Shown in pieces: positions 55,410-64,000 of a stretch of DNA of 64,000 nucleotides. Every line of letters begins with the position of its first letter. The stretch's first letter is position 1. The stretch lies in the NCBI GenBank assembly GCA_001986395.2, contig MQVO02000010.1:310001-374000 (forward strand), given 5' to 3'. Both the position numbers and the translations under genes were made by a program. The notes beneath the pieces were generated by a model. The model was not told the DNA's origin. It did not search any database and was given only the letters and a program-made list of their open reading frames with translations. Origin of the DNA: Irpex lacteus. Taxonomy: Eukaryota > Basidiomycota > Agaricomycetes > Polyporales > Irpicaceae.

Positions 55410-57551
55410 ATGTTATTCGGTCTGTTGTTTCTCGCACTCAATGAAGGCGGACTTGACCACGAGACCCAACGTCGAGGAGACAACGTAAAACAACAAAGAA
55501 TGGGGCCCATGGTCAACGAACACAGACAGCCTGCGACAAGCCCTTCTCAGCGTCGGCCACAGAACTGGGAAGCTCTCCAAGCTCTGGACGATATATCTCT
55601 GGAAAGCCCTTCCGTCTCGCTGGGAAGTGTGTTTCTTGCAAGCTTAGAGACCTCTGGAGAAATCCCTATTATCTTGGACCCTGGAATTGACTTTGACGCA
55701 AGCTACAGCTTCGATGACCGTCGACGTTCACAGACCTGTCCTCTCCCTGCTTCCTCAAGTACTGTAACGGCAGAAAGCGTCGGAACATTTGGTGTACCAC
55801 GCTCGATGATCGTCTCTCCTAGCTCTGATATATTCCAAGGCTCTCTACCTACGGAGCATAACCGCGATTCTGGACTCATGGCATTTGGCTACAACACGCC
55901 CACCTCTCAAAGCTCGCAATACCTAACACCAGAAGAAGGCTACTACGACAGAAAGACGGGCACACAGTCGAATTTCACTCTCTCAGCGTACATGGCGTCC
56001 TCTGGAACTCAGATATCTCTCGGCCGCTCTCTGGCAGGTCGCATCCAACCATCAACCAGCCAATCCTCTTGGACTTCGCATACGCCTTCTGTTGGTACTC
56101 CTACACGCCGCCGGTTCATGACTGCACACTCTCCGTCTCTGGCTAGTTCACTGTCTACAATTATCCTGGCTTCTTCTGCACCCGGATCACCTACTCTTGC
56201 ATCCTCCCTAGTGACTGAAGCACAAGCGTACGCCTCCAACTACCGCCAGACCATCCCCACTTCAGATAGTCGCTCTACCATCTCAAGCCGAGTCGAGTTT
56301 CCTCGTTCCGCCTCGCCGCTCGATGATAGGCTCTCTATACACTCTCCCGTCTGTACGACGTTCAACAGGCCGTCTAGCCCCGCACCACTGTTGATGATGG
56401 ACGAAACAGCAAGAATGGTACGCGAAGGCCCGCGTTTGCGAACCAAGTCGGCTACGACGACCAAATCTAGTGACTCTGGGCGGTCTGGACGTTCCGCGAG
56501 GACTATGGCAACAAAGTCTACGCACTCTGCTCAATCAAGTCAGCGCACTTGTGTCGCTCCGGACATCTCTGACCAGCTCCCTGCCGTTCCTAGCGCTCTT
56601 CAAAGTGCTCTGCCGAAGGCCTTATCTTGGATAGAGAATATTCGCTTGCAATTATGGATGGACCAGGAAGGCTTCAGACTGTCTCAACCCGTGTTCAAAC
56701 TCTTCGCGTACTCTGGGCCCAGCATCGACACCCGCGACTCCAACCGCTTGCACGAACAGACCCACAGCACAGTAGAGTTCCGCCCAATCAAGAACTACGC
56801 CTTTTCCTACCACCACGCAGCTCTCGACCCAGCACCTATCCTCCGAAAGCTCACACTCCAGGGCAACGACAGCATCGACTACATATCTCGCCAAGCAACG
56901 CTCACCATCAAGTCCAACGGAACCTACTCAGTCTCCAGCTCCGAGATCCTAGACCGCAGCCCGTTAAGCCCCGCCCTACCCGCTAACACTCGTCCCTCCG
57001 AGCCAGTGACTCTGACATGGCGGTTCGAATACAGGGTGGAAGACCGGTACGTCGAAGGAACAGATAAAGTCCGACCTGGAGAGAAAGCCGTCGTACCTCT
57101 TTCGTTTACGTGCTCGCCTGGGCTGCTGCACCCCGCGCATGGGAAGAAGATCAAACTTATGCACGTACTCAGGAAAGGCCTCGTCCCGAAACTTGCGTCT
57201 ACAAAGGTCGAAGAGCCCACCGTGTCCTCACTCTCTATGTCGGAACCAGCGCCCATCAAGCTCGAGCTACCACCCCCGCGCATCCCCGCTGCCGTGAAGG
57301 AACACCGACGAGTGCAATCTACCGCCAGCGCAAAGCACACTCCTCAGCGTCGTGGTGTCGATTCGATGACTCCGGAGAGTAAGCCAGTGGGCCATGGTAT
57401 GAAGCGGAGCAGAGCGATGTCGTTCTCCCCTGCTCCAGCTCCGAGGGTACATTTGAAGGTGGACGCTGGGTTGCTTGATAGGCATATTTTGCCACCTGAG
57501 TTGGTGAGGAAGTTGTTGGATAATCCGGAGGTTGATGTTGTGGAGAAGTGA
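55410..57551 (+). CDS. Unrecognised protein, about 713 residues, intronless
   Basis: One long frame. Two starts are possible: ATG 55410 (MLFGLLFLALNEGG, hydrophobic) or ATG 55500 (MGPMVNEHRQPATSPSQ). Nothing but phase separates them; the second gives an ordinary soluble N-terminus. The N-terminal 350 residues are Ser/Thr/Pro-rich (many SP and TP sites). A compact C-terminal domain of about 200 residues follows: LPKALSWIENIRLQLWMDQE, FRLSQPVFKLFAYSGP, VEFRPIKNYAFSYHHAALD, PVTLTWRFEYRVEDRYVEG, EKAVVPLSFTCSPGLLHP and KIKLMHVLRKGLVPKL. It looks beta-rich and may be an arrestin-like or other beta-sandwich fold, but I cannot name it. The end PELVRKLLDNPEVDVVEK is helical. Confidence 0.75.
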   Translation: MLFGLLFLALNEGGLDHETQRRGDNVKQQRMGPMVNEHRQPATSPSQRRPQNWEALQALDDISLESPSVSLGSVFLASLETSGEIPIILDPGIDFDASYSFDDRRRSQTCPLPASSSTVTAESVGTFGVPRSMIVSPSSDIFQGSLPTEHNRDSGLMAFGYNTPTSQSSQYLTPEEGYYDRKTGTQSNFTLSAYMASSGTQISLGRSLAGRIQPSTSQSSWTSHTPSVGTPTRRRFMTAHSPSLASSLSTIILASSAPGSPTLASSLVTEAQAYASNYRQTIPTSDSRSTISSRVEFPRSASPLDDRLSIHSPVCTTFNRPSSPAPLLMMDETARMVREGPRLRTKSATTTKSSDSGRSGRSARTMATKSTHSAQSSQRTCVAPDISDQLPAVPSALQSALPKALSWIENIRLQLWMDQEGFRLSQPVFKLFAYSGPSIDTRDSNRLHEQTHSTVEFRPIKNYAFSYHHAALDPAPILRKLTLQGNDSIDYISRQATLTIKSNGTYSVSSSEILDRSPLSPALPANTRPSEPVTLTWRFEYRVEDRYVEGTDKVRPGEKAVVPLSFTCSPGLLHPAHGKKIKLMHVLRKGLVPKLASTKVEEPTVSSLSMSEPAPIKLELPPPRIPAAVKEHRRVQSTASAKHTPQRRGVDSMTPESKPVGHGMKRSRAMSFSPAPAPRVHLKVDAGLLDRHILPPELVRKLLDNPEVDVVEK

Positions 57552-58040
57552 GTGTTCCAGTCTTATCTACACTATTCAATGTTGAATGCTGTACTTCAGA
57601 CAACGGCCGTAGGCCACTTTCTTCCGGATCAATCGCCCAGTGTAATGTGATTGAACGATTGTACTGCAAATTATTCAGTCGCTGTGGTCCAAGTCAGAAC
57701 TTTAATCTTCATTGTGCGATTGGTTCGAGTTCTGCTTCTGTTCGCACACAAGGTAATGTCGGTACTTGGTCACGGTAGCAGTATCACACGCGCCTAGGGC
57801 CTGTGTAGGTTGAAACTCGACTACAACCTGAACCAGCTGACACTGGTAGTTATTACTCTCAAGCAACTGTGAGTTCCGTCGCAAGGCTGTACTCGTACTA
57901 GTCCTAACACAAACAAACTACTAGTGATACTCTTGATCTAGCGTGTGTCAAGCATTTCCTGGAACTACGTTCTACAATGATCCTACTTGCTGACGGATGT
58001 CGTGTGGTCCATAGATACACCGATATTCGACCCTCGTCGA
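57552..58040. other. 5' flank of the first BTB gene; start of the tandem duplication
   Basis: About 490 bp without a gene. From roughly 57800 onward it is similar to 60430-60658 (shared strings such as ACTCGTACT, TACTCTTGATC, GTCAAGCAT and GCTGACGGATGTCGTGT), so the promoter was duplicated along with the BTB gene. Confidence 0.7.
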
Positions 58041-59257
58041 ATGTCTCGCGAAATCCCGACAAACGTGAATTTACCGCAGAATATACTACTCGATGCGGAT
58101 CCACAGCAATCTCACAATGCCATTGAGGAGCAACGTCCGCAGCCCGATGGCGACGTTGAGTTTGCGGGTGTTGCTTCAATATCGCCCAAAGTAGCAGACA
58201 GACGGCATCCGACGCTATGGTTTCCGGACGGCTCGCTTACTGTCGTCGCATCCGATGGTGTAGAATTCAAGTTGCATCCGGGACTTCTGGCCCATCACTC
58301 AGAGGTCCTGAAGCAGCGAATCGCCACGGTGTCTTCTCTTAAGAGGCCGCGAGTCGACCGAGGTTTAGCAGTAGATACCTCCCAAGAGGTAACATTGAAC
58401 CTTCCAGAGAATGGAGATGATCTGGGAGGATTCTTCGGCATGATGTATAACGGGGACACCCAGTAAGCCTATCTCATTCTTGCCTGGACGCCTGGTATGC
58501 TCAGGTGTCCTACAGGAGCGTTTACTACAACCTCGACACACACATCACTTTTGCCCAGTTTCATCGCATATTACGACTAGGTGTCAAGTACAAGGTGCAG
58601 CAAATCGTGAAGTCGGGCTTCGCTCGCCTTGAGCTAGCATTTCCTCAAGACTTCGATACGTGGTGTTACAGCGACAAGACCTGGGTAGCGAGTGCTTGCC
58701 CTATACAAATGAAATCAGAGGACACTGTCCCTCTCATTATCTTATCACGGGACGCCAAATACACCAGTATATTACCTGTCATGCTATACGTCTGCACTTC
58801 GAAGGTGGACTCGAGGTGCCTGCTGGAAGGTGTGTCGTATGCGTCCGAGACCTACAAGCTCGAGCTCGCCGACCAGATGGCCTGCATAGATGCACGCAGA
58901 CGTCTTCAAACGATCGAAGCTGGCACCGAGAAGATCTTCGTCCGAGGGGCATCCGATGGACCTACATCCCAATGCACCACCCGTCAAGCATGCATCGCAG
59001 TGTGTAAGCACCTGGTACTGGGGGGCGAACAGCACGGAGTTTTTCACGATGGACTGCCTCTGGAGAGGTGGGATAAATGGATAGATGTTACTGAAGAACT
59101 ATCTGGAGAGGAGAGGCTATGCGTAGGCTGTAAGGAGCATTTGAAGTCGGAAATCAAGAACTACTTGGGGAAAGAATGGGAACGACTGGGGGAAATTTTC
59201 AATATTCCAGACTGGACGCCACCAAGGAAGCAGACGGGTGAGGCCAATATGGAATGA
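58041..59257 (+). CDS. BTB/POZ-domain protein, tandem copy A
   Basis: Exons 58041-58462 and 58516-59257 (donor GTAAGC, acceptor CCTACAG) give 387 residues. After about 50 acidic/polar residues a BTB domain follows: HPTLWFPDGSLTVVASDGVE, FKLHPGLLAHHSEVLKQRI, VTLNLPENGDDLGGFFGMMY and FHRILRLGVKYKVQQIVKSG. This is the pattern of the large agaricomycete BTB family (DG-x-V/L strand, F-x-V/L-H, hydrophobic-HSE). The C-terminal half has Cys/His residues (CTTRQACIAVCKH, RLCVGCKEHLKSEIKNYL) and ends WERLGEIFNIPDWTPP. BTB proteins often link substrates to Cul3 ligases; that role is not shown here. Its paralogue is at 60659-61865 and both keep the intron at the same site. Confidence 0.85.
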
Positions 59258-59661
59258 AATAGAGAAGCCATAAGTACGTGTGTTTTCTCATTTCTCACAA
59301 TGGACGTGGTACAGAGGCTTACGCAAATCATGGCCTCTTACACTAGGTAGAATTGTAGCTTCTCAACACTCCATCGACCATTCACATGCTCAGGTTACTA
59401 CTCCCTTCACCATGATCACGTAGTATTACTCAGTGTCTGCGCGTGGCTTATGCAATCTCTCGCTCTCCCAGTCATGATTTTCTCAGCTGCCACCCGTGTC
59501 GCTCGCGAATACGTTAAATTAGATGGCTATGGATGGTATTGAGGCGATTCAAGTGCGTTGTGACTCTCTTCGACTCCCCTTATATGTTATTCTCAACGCG
59601 TAATATCACGTACTGCTGTCCACACTGTATCCAGAAAATCTGTGGTGAAGATCTGCATTTA
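59258..59661. other. 3' flank of BTB copy A, duplicated
   Basis: About 400 bp, recognisably similar to 61866-62342 (for example GAAGCCATA, TGTGTTTTCTCAT/TGTGTTCTCATCT, TAGNTTCTCA), so it belongs to the tandem unit. No gene. Confidence 0.6.
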
Positions 59662-60300
59662 GGTCAGTCCGCGATCCTGTCAGCCATGGCTGACCACAGT
59701 CGACATCGTAATACCCGCCTCGCCTCCCCGAGTATAAATGCCCTCGTCTTCCGTCTCCTGTTCCTTATCGGTTTTGGTTACTGACCACTTTCTTCCCACA
59801 GGTTTACTGACATACTGGCTGTTCCTAGCTCCACAGACACGTCCAAGCCTAGCCACAAGACCATGGAGACGTGAAGAGGACATGAAGAGTCTGAAAACGT
59901 GGCGTACGTCGCGCGAAGAGGTCCAAGCCTGGCCTCAAGACCATGGGGACGTGAAGCCGTGGCGAACGTAACGCGAAGACAGAAGACCAGAAGACAATAG
60001 GCAAGACTTGAACGGTGCGTCTGGTGTGTTACTGACCTACTAACCTGTGTTCTTAGCTCCACAGGTGCGTCCAAGCCTAGCTACAAGACCATGGGGACGT
60101 GAAGCTTTGAAGACGTGGCGAACGCCACGCGAAGACAGAAGACAGAAGAGTAGATAGTAGTAGATAGTTCTCGAGGGATGGGCGCGGACCTCTTCGTGGT
60201 CTTCGAGACGAGTACCCGTTTCGACGGGGAAACCAACACGCGCCCAGTAGGCTTGTACTACTAGTAGACATAGAAATCTTGGTTAGGAATTTATTGAAGT
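59662..60300 (+). ncRNA. Putative spliced structured non-coding RNA module, copy R1
   Basis: First of three related modules (R2 62343-62990, R3 from 63402). Shared layout on the plus strand: GGTCAG...GCTGACCACAGTCGACAT, TATA box at 59733-59739, an intron-like stretch ending TTCCTAG-CTCCACAG, and direct repeats built on CCAAGCCTAGCCACAAGACC and CGTGGCGAACG...GCGAAGACAGAAGAC. A second intron-like stretch starts GTGCGT at 60015 and ends TTCTTAG at 60056 or CCACAG at 60064. A near-invariant 3' domain lies at 60149-60250. No frame on either strand stays open across the three copies. Function unknown; the non-coding reading is inference. Confidence 0.5.
60169..60245 (+). other. Predicted RNA structure in R1: two hairpins and a pseudoknot-capable pair
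   Basis: Outer stem TCTCGA (60169-60174) with TCGAGA (60203-60208); inner stem GGACC (60186-60190) with GGTCT (60198-60202); hairpin CCCGT-TTCG-ACGGG (60215-60228) with a UUCG tetraloop. GGGCGCG (60180-60186), inside the first hairpin, is complementary to CGCGCCC (60239-60245), downstream of the second. Folding was done by eye. Confidence 0.55.
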
Positions 60301-60658
60301 CCTTATCCCGTAAGCACACGTTGGATTGAAGTCGTGAATGTCCGAGTCGTAACCTGTCGTAGCTTCATGCTAAAGAACATCGATGTCATAAGCGCGCTGC
60401 TAGTAAGTACACATGTAGAGTACAGGCGTCTGCGACCTGGGTAAGTTGGAACTCGACCACAACTTGAACTAGCTGACAATTGGTCTCAACTTGAAGCAAT
60501 CGTGAGTTCCGTTGCAGGGTTACACTCGTACTGATTCCAATACAAACTAGTTACTCTTGATCGGGTGCGTCAAGCATGTACTGCAGCTACGTTGTGCGAT
60601 GATTCCTCAAGTACGTGCTGACGGATGTCGTGTATTCCGCAGATATACTTGACTCGGG
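60301..60658. other. Spacer and duplicated promoter of BTB copy B
   Basis: About 360 bp. The segment after R1 (GTGAATGTCCGAGTCGTA, 60333-60350) recurs after R2 at 63022-63039. From about 60430 the sequence parallels the flank upstream of BTB copy A. Confidence 0.6.
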
Positions 60659-61865
60659 ATGTCCTACCCCCTCGAAAGCGCAATGAATTTGAAGCTACCG
60701 GGAGTCAAACTTGATGCCGATCCACCGCCGTCTCACCGTGCCACTGAGAAGCAGTGTCCGCAACCCAATGATAACACTGAGTCTGCGGATGCTGCTTCAA
60801 CATCGCCCGAGGTAGAAGACAAACAACATCCTACGCTATGGTTTCCGGACGGCTCGCTTACTGTAATCGCATCCGATGGGATGAAATTTAAGTTACATCC
60901 CGGACTCCTGGCACACCACTCAGAGATTTTGGAAGAGCGTATCGCCACCTTCTCTTCTCCTGGAACATCGCAGGCCGATACAGCCCTCAGGCTGGCGATA
61001 GGTGTCAATTGCGAGATGACATTGAATCTTCCAGAGAATGGAGATGATCTGGGCGAACTGTTCAACATGATATATAACGGAAACACCCAGTAAGCCCACC
61101 TTGTCTGACTCCGTGTAATGAGTAGCTGTCTAACGGCGGCACACAAACAGGAGTATCTATTACAACCTCGACACACGCATCGCGTTTTCTTACTTTCATC
61201 GCATATTACGACTAGGTGTCAAGTACAAGGTACAACATATCATGAAGTCAGGCTTTGCTCGTCTTGAGCAAGCCTTTCCTCCTGACTTCGACAGGTGGCG
61301 CTTCGGCGGCACGACCTATTATAAACATTCTTGCCCTATAGAAGTAGAACCGATGGATACTATTCCCCTCATCATTTTGGCACGGGACGCTGGATGCACT
61401 AGGACGTTGCCCGTCATGCTGTACGTCTGCACTTCGAAGGTGGACTTGAGGTACCTACTAAAAGGTGTATCCCATGCATCCGAGACCTACAAGCTCGACA
61501 TCGCCGACCAGATGGCCTGCATAGATGCACGCAGACGTCTCCAAAAAATCGAGGATGGCACCAAGAAAATCTTCATTCGAGGGGCCTTCGATGGACCCAC
61601 GTCCCAATGCACCACTCGTCAAGCATGCATCGCAGTATACAAGCACATGGCTCTAGAGGGCGAAGAGGACGAGCTTTTGCACGATGGACAGCCTCTTGTA
61701 ATGTGGAATGAGTGGATATTTAAGACTGAAGATGCCATAGACGAGGGGGAGCTATGCACAGATTGCAAGTGGAATTTGCAGTCCGAACTCAGGAGCTACT
61801 TCAGGAAAGAGTGGGAACGACTGGGGGAAATTTTCAATGTTCCAGACTGGACGCCAACGATGTAG
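60659..61865 (+). CDS. BTB/POZ-domain protein, tandem copy B
   Basis: Exons 60659-61089 and 61151-61865 (GTAAGC..AACAG) give 381 residues. The intron is at exactly the same codon as in copy A (TQ-S junction), with a different intron sequence and length. The N-terminus differs (MSYPLESAMNLKLPGVKLDA), but the BTB core is shared: HPTLWFPDGSLTVIASDGMK, FKLHPGLLAHHSEILEERI, LNLPENGDDLGELFNMIYNG and FHRILRLGVKYKVQHIMKSG. The C-terminal half keeps ETYKLDIADQMACIDARRRL, FDGPTSQCTTRQACIAVYKH and WERLGEIFNVPDWTP. Copy A has Cys in ACIAVCKH where B has Tyr; both keep a CxxC (VGCKEH in A preceded by C, ELCTDCKW in B). Both copies are open and look functional. Confidence 0.85.
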
Positions 61866-62342
61866 CAGACTGGCGAGTCAGACGAAATGAAGTACAGAAG
61901 CCATACATGTGTGTTCTCATCTCTTCTAAAGCAGTGGTATAGCAGCTTACGGATTATTGCTTCCTATACTATTTTTAGGCTTCACTTGTAGTTTCTCAGC
62001 ACATATATATGGCAACCCTGTTCAAGTCGGTCCATATCGGCAATCTTGTATTATCGTTTGTACTAGCACTACTACTTGGTCCCGCTTCGGTCCCGCCTTC
62101 ACTGGCAGTAGAGCTACACTGCACGCTTTCTTTCAAGTTCCAACGTCTGCTTCATTTCCTCATGCAGGATGTCTCCCCCCTGATCACCTAGGCTTATCTC
62201 GCTGCTCCCTTTGTCACGATCATCTTGTATATGTATCATTCTCAACTCAAAGCGTACAACATACCACTATCCACTCTGTGGCCAGAAGTCTCTGCCAAAG
62301 ATGTGACAGGGCTCGCCAAGAGAGGGAACATGTCTGCATTGA
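61866..62342. other. 3' flank of BTB copy B, duplicated
   Basis: About 480 bp without a gene, similar to 59258-59661. Short plus-strand frames (for example 61957-62418) are not conserved in copy A's flank. Confidence 0.55.
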
Positions 62343-62990
62343 GGTCAGCCCGCGATCCAGTCAGCCACGGCTGACCACAGTCGACATTGTAATACCCGCC
62401 TCGCCTGTCCGAATATAAATTCACTCGTCTCCCCCCTCCTGTCCCTTATCGGTTTTGGTTGCTGACCACTTTCTTCCCACAGGTTTACTGACCTACTAAC
62501 CGTTCTTAGCTCCACAGACGTGACGTCCAAGCCTAGCCACAAGACCATGGAGGACGTGGAGAGGACATGAAGAGTCTGAAGACGTGGCGTACGTCGCGCG
62601 AAGACAGTCTGAGTCTGGCTTCAAGACCATGGGGACGAGAAGCCGTGGCGAACGTAACGCGAAGACAGAAGACCAGAAGACCACAGGCAAGACTTGAACG
62701 GTACGTCTGGTGTGTTACTGACCTACTGACCTGTGTTCTTAGCTCCACAGGTGCGCATGCGTCCAAGCCTAGCCGCAAGACCATGGGGACGTGAAGACGC
62801 GGCGAACGCCACGCGAAGACGAAGACAGAAGAGTAGATAGCAGTAGATAGTTCTCGAGGGATGGGCGCGGACCTCTTCGTGGTCTTCGAGATGAGTACCT
62901 GTTTCGACGGGGAAACCAACACGCGCCCAGTATGCCTGTACTTGTAGTTATGCGAATCTCTGTTGGGAATAAACCACTTTCATTGAGATC
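62343..62990 (+). ncRNA. Putative spliced structured non-coding RNA module, copy R2
   Basis: Same layout as R1: TATA box at 62414-62420, intron-like stretch ending GTTCTTAG-CTCCACAG near 62510, internal direct repeats, and a second intron-like stretch 62701-62750 starting GTACGT. R1 and R3 have GTGCGT at that site; both are good fungal donors, so the splice signal is kept through a base change. The 3' structured domain is at 62852-62928. A 129-codon minus-strand frame here is not open through the same region of R1 or R3. Confidence 0.5.
62852..62928 (+). other. Predicted RNA structure in R2
   Basis: Same elements as in R1: TCTCGA/TCGAGA, GGACC/GGTCT, hairpin CCTGT-TTCG-ACGGG (62898-62911), and GGGCGCG with CGCGCCC (62922-62928). 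Compared with R1 one C-G pair becomes a U-G wobble, which keeps the stem. Confidence 0.55.
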
Positions 62991-63401
62991 GTGTTCCTGT
63001 ACGCATACGTCGGATGGAGTTCGTGAATGTCCGAGTCGTAGCTTCAAGCTGAAGAGCGTTATGAACGCGCTGCTTGTTAACTGCTAAGCATGATCGTTCC
63101 GTGGTAACTAACGTACACCAGGTCAACGGCCGTACGCCTCTGCACGCAACGGATGTGTAGTTTGTGTTTGTTTAAGCGTTCATCTATTCGTGTTCTTGTC
63201 AGCCACCACGAACTGTAACAGGTTGAGTCGCGTTCGTGCGCGTGTTGGCACATACTTACTAGTAGTAGTATTTTCCATTGGCAATCGACGGTCTCTGCAA
63301 GAATCGATACTCTAAATGTCACCTTGAATGCGTCCTACGCCCTCACATCCCTCGTACCAAACGGTTTTGACAGAAAGGGATGACTGTGCACGCTAAATGC
63401 A
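62991..63401. other. Spacer between R2 and R3
   Basis: About 410 bp. The first 80-90 bp match the sequence after R1 (GTGAATGTCCGAGTCGTA and GCGCGCTGCT-like blocks), then similarity is lost. There is no BTB gene between R2 and R3, so the third copy lacks the gene. No open frame of note. Confidence 0.55.
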
Positions 63402-64000
63402 GGTCAGCCCGCGATTCTGTCGGCCACGGCTGACCACAGTCGACATCGAAATACCCGCCTCAGCTCCCCGAGTATAAATTCCTTCAGCTCCCCTCTCCTG
63501 TTCCTCATCGGTTGTTGATTACTGACCACTTTCTCCCCACAGCGATACTGACCTACTAACCTGTTCTTAGCTTCACAGACACGTCCATGCCTAGCCTCAA
63601 GACTAGGGGACGTGAGACGTGAAGAAGACATGAAGAGTCAAGACGTGGCGTACGTCGCGCGAAGACCAGTCCAAGCCTGGCCTCAAGACCGTGGCGAACG
63701 TTACGCGAAGACAGAAGACCAGAAGACGGCAGGCAAGACTTGAACGGTGCGTCTGGTGTGTTACTGACCACTGACCTGTGTTCTTAGCTCCACAGGTGCG
63801 TCCAAGCCTAGCCACAAGACCATGGGGACGTGAAGACAGAAGACGAAGACAGAAGAGTAGATAGTAGTAGATAGTTCTCGAGGGATGGGCGCGGACCTCT
63901 TCGTGGTCTTCGAGACGAGTACCTGCTTCGGCGGGGAAACCAACACGCGCCCGATATGCTTGTACCAGTAGCTACGTGAATGCCAGTTTGGAATTTACTG
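63402..64000 (+). ncRNA. Putative spliced structured non-coding RNA module, copy R3 (may continue past the edge)
   Basis: Starts with the same GGTCAGCCCGCGAT block as R2. TATA box at 63473-63479, intron-like stretch ending TTCTTAG-CTTCACAG near 63570-63578, internal direct repeats (one partly lost), and a second intron-like stretch starting GTGCGT at 63747 and ending TTCTTAG at 63787. The 3' structured domain is at 63876-63952. Similarity to R1 and R2 continues to the window edge. Confidence 0.5.
63876..63952 (+). other. Predicted RNA structure in R3, with a compensatory base pair
   Basis: TCTCGA/TCGAGA and GGACC/GGTCT stems are unchanged. The hairpin is CCTGC-TTCG-GCGGG (63922-63935): the pair closing the tetraloop is C-G here but U-A in R1 and R2, so both sides changed together. 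This gives the especially stable C(UUCG)G loop. CGCGCCC is at 63946-63952. Confidence 0.55.

Noticed and set aside
62533..62922. 129-codon minus-strand ORF in module R2, with similar short frames in R1 and R3
   Set aside because: A stretch of about 30 codons stays open in all copies, but differences there are mostly amino-acid-changing, indels break the rest, and the frames begin at TTG. Intron signals and covariation favour the plus-strand RNA reading.

Overview
The window is nuclear DNA from a filamentous basidiomycete, most likely an Agaricomycete (mushroom-forming fungus). The evidence is gene structure (many 45-70 nt introns with GTRNGT donors, CTRAC-like branch sites and YAG acceptors), dense genes on both strands, and basidiomycete-type families: a DUF6533 membrane protein, an expanded BTB family, an F-box/LRR-type gene and a degenerate FunK1-like kinase. 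No rRNA, tRNA, CRISPR array, bacterial-type operon or complete transposon was found. Where exons could be traced, the coordinates given are genomic spans from start to stop codon and the exon junctions are in the evidence.

Left part (1-22 kb): the 3' end of an unrecognised gene; a LEA/apolipoprotein-like 11-mer-repeat protein with two perfect CRE palindromes in its promoter; glycogenin with a very long low-complexity tail; a mitochondrial ADCK2/Cqd1-type UbiB kinase-like protein; a secreted SRPBCC-like protein; an F-box gene with a disturbed 5' end; an NDUFA9/Coq11-type dehydrogenase-like protein; about 4 kb without a convincing gene; and one or two small unrecognised genes.

Middle part (22-46 kb) is the housekeeping core: CWC25 (spliceosome), a Zn(II)2Cys6 transcription factor, REV7 (HORMA subunit of polymerase zeta), SNX4/ATG24 (PX-BAR sorting nexin), a PTM1/GPR107-type seven-TM Golgi protein, a free-standing cullin-N-terminal-repeat protein, RPB2, a fructosamine kinase, a class III old yellow enzyme, and a voltage-sensor-only membrane protein. 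Several neighbours are divergent pairs with shared intergenic promoters of 200-480 bp (TF/REV7, SNX4/PTM1, FN3K/OYE).

Right part (46-64 kb): a repeat-rich stretch with two inverted copies and a third partial copy of a dispersed element, a broken kinase-like gene, a small secreted protein, the DUF6533 protein, ALG9, a 700-residue unrecognised protein, and then a tandem array. A unit of about 2.6-2.7 kb holds a BTB gene followed by a TATA-driven module that appears non-coding. It occurs twice, and a third copy of the module alone runs into the right edge. The modules carry nested direct repeats, intron signals and a nearly invariant 3' domain. In that domain a UUCG hairpin shows a compensatory base-pair change between copies, and two flanking arms could form a pseudoknot. 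This putative structured, spliced non-coding RNA family is the best candidate here for an undescribed system.
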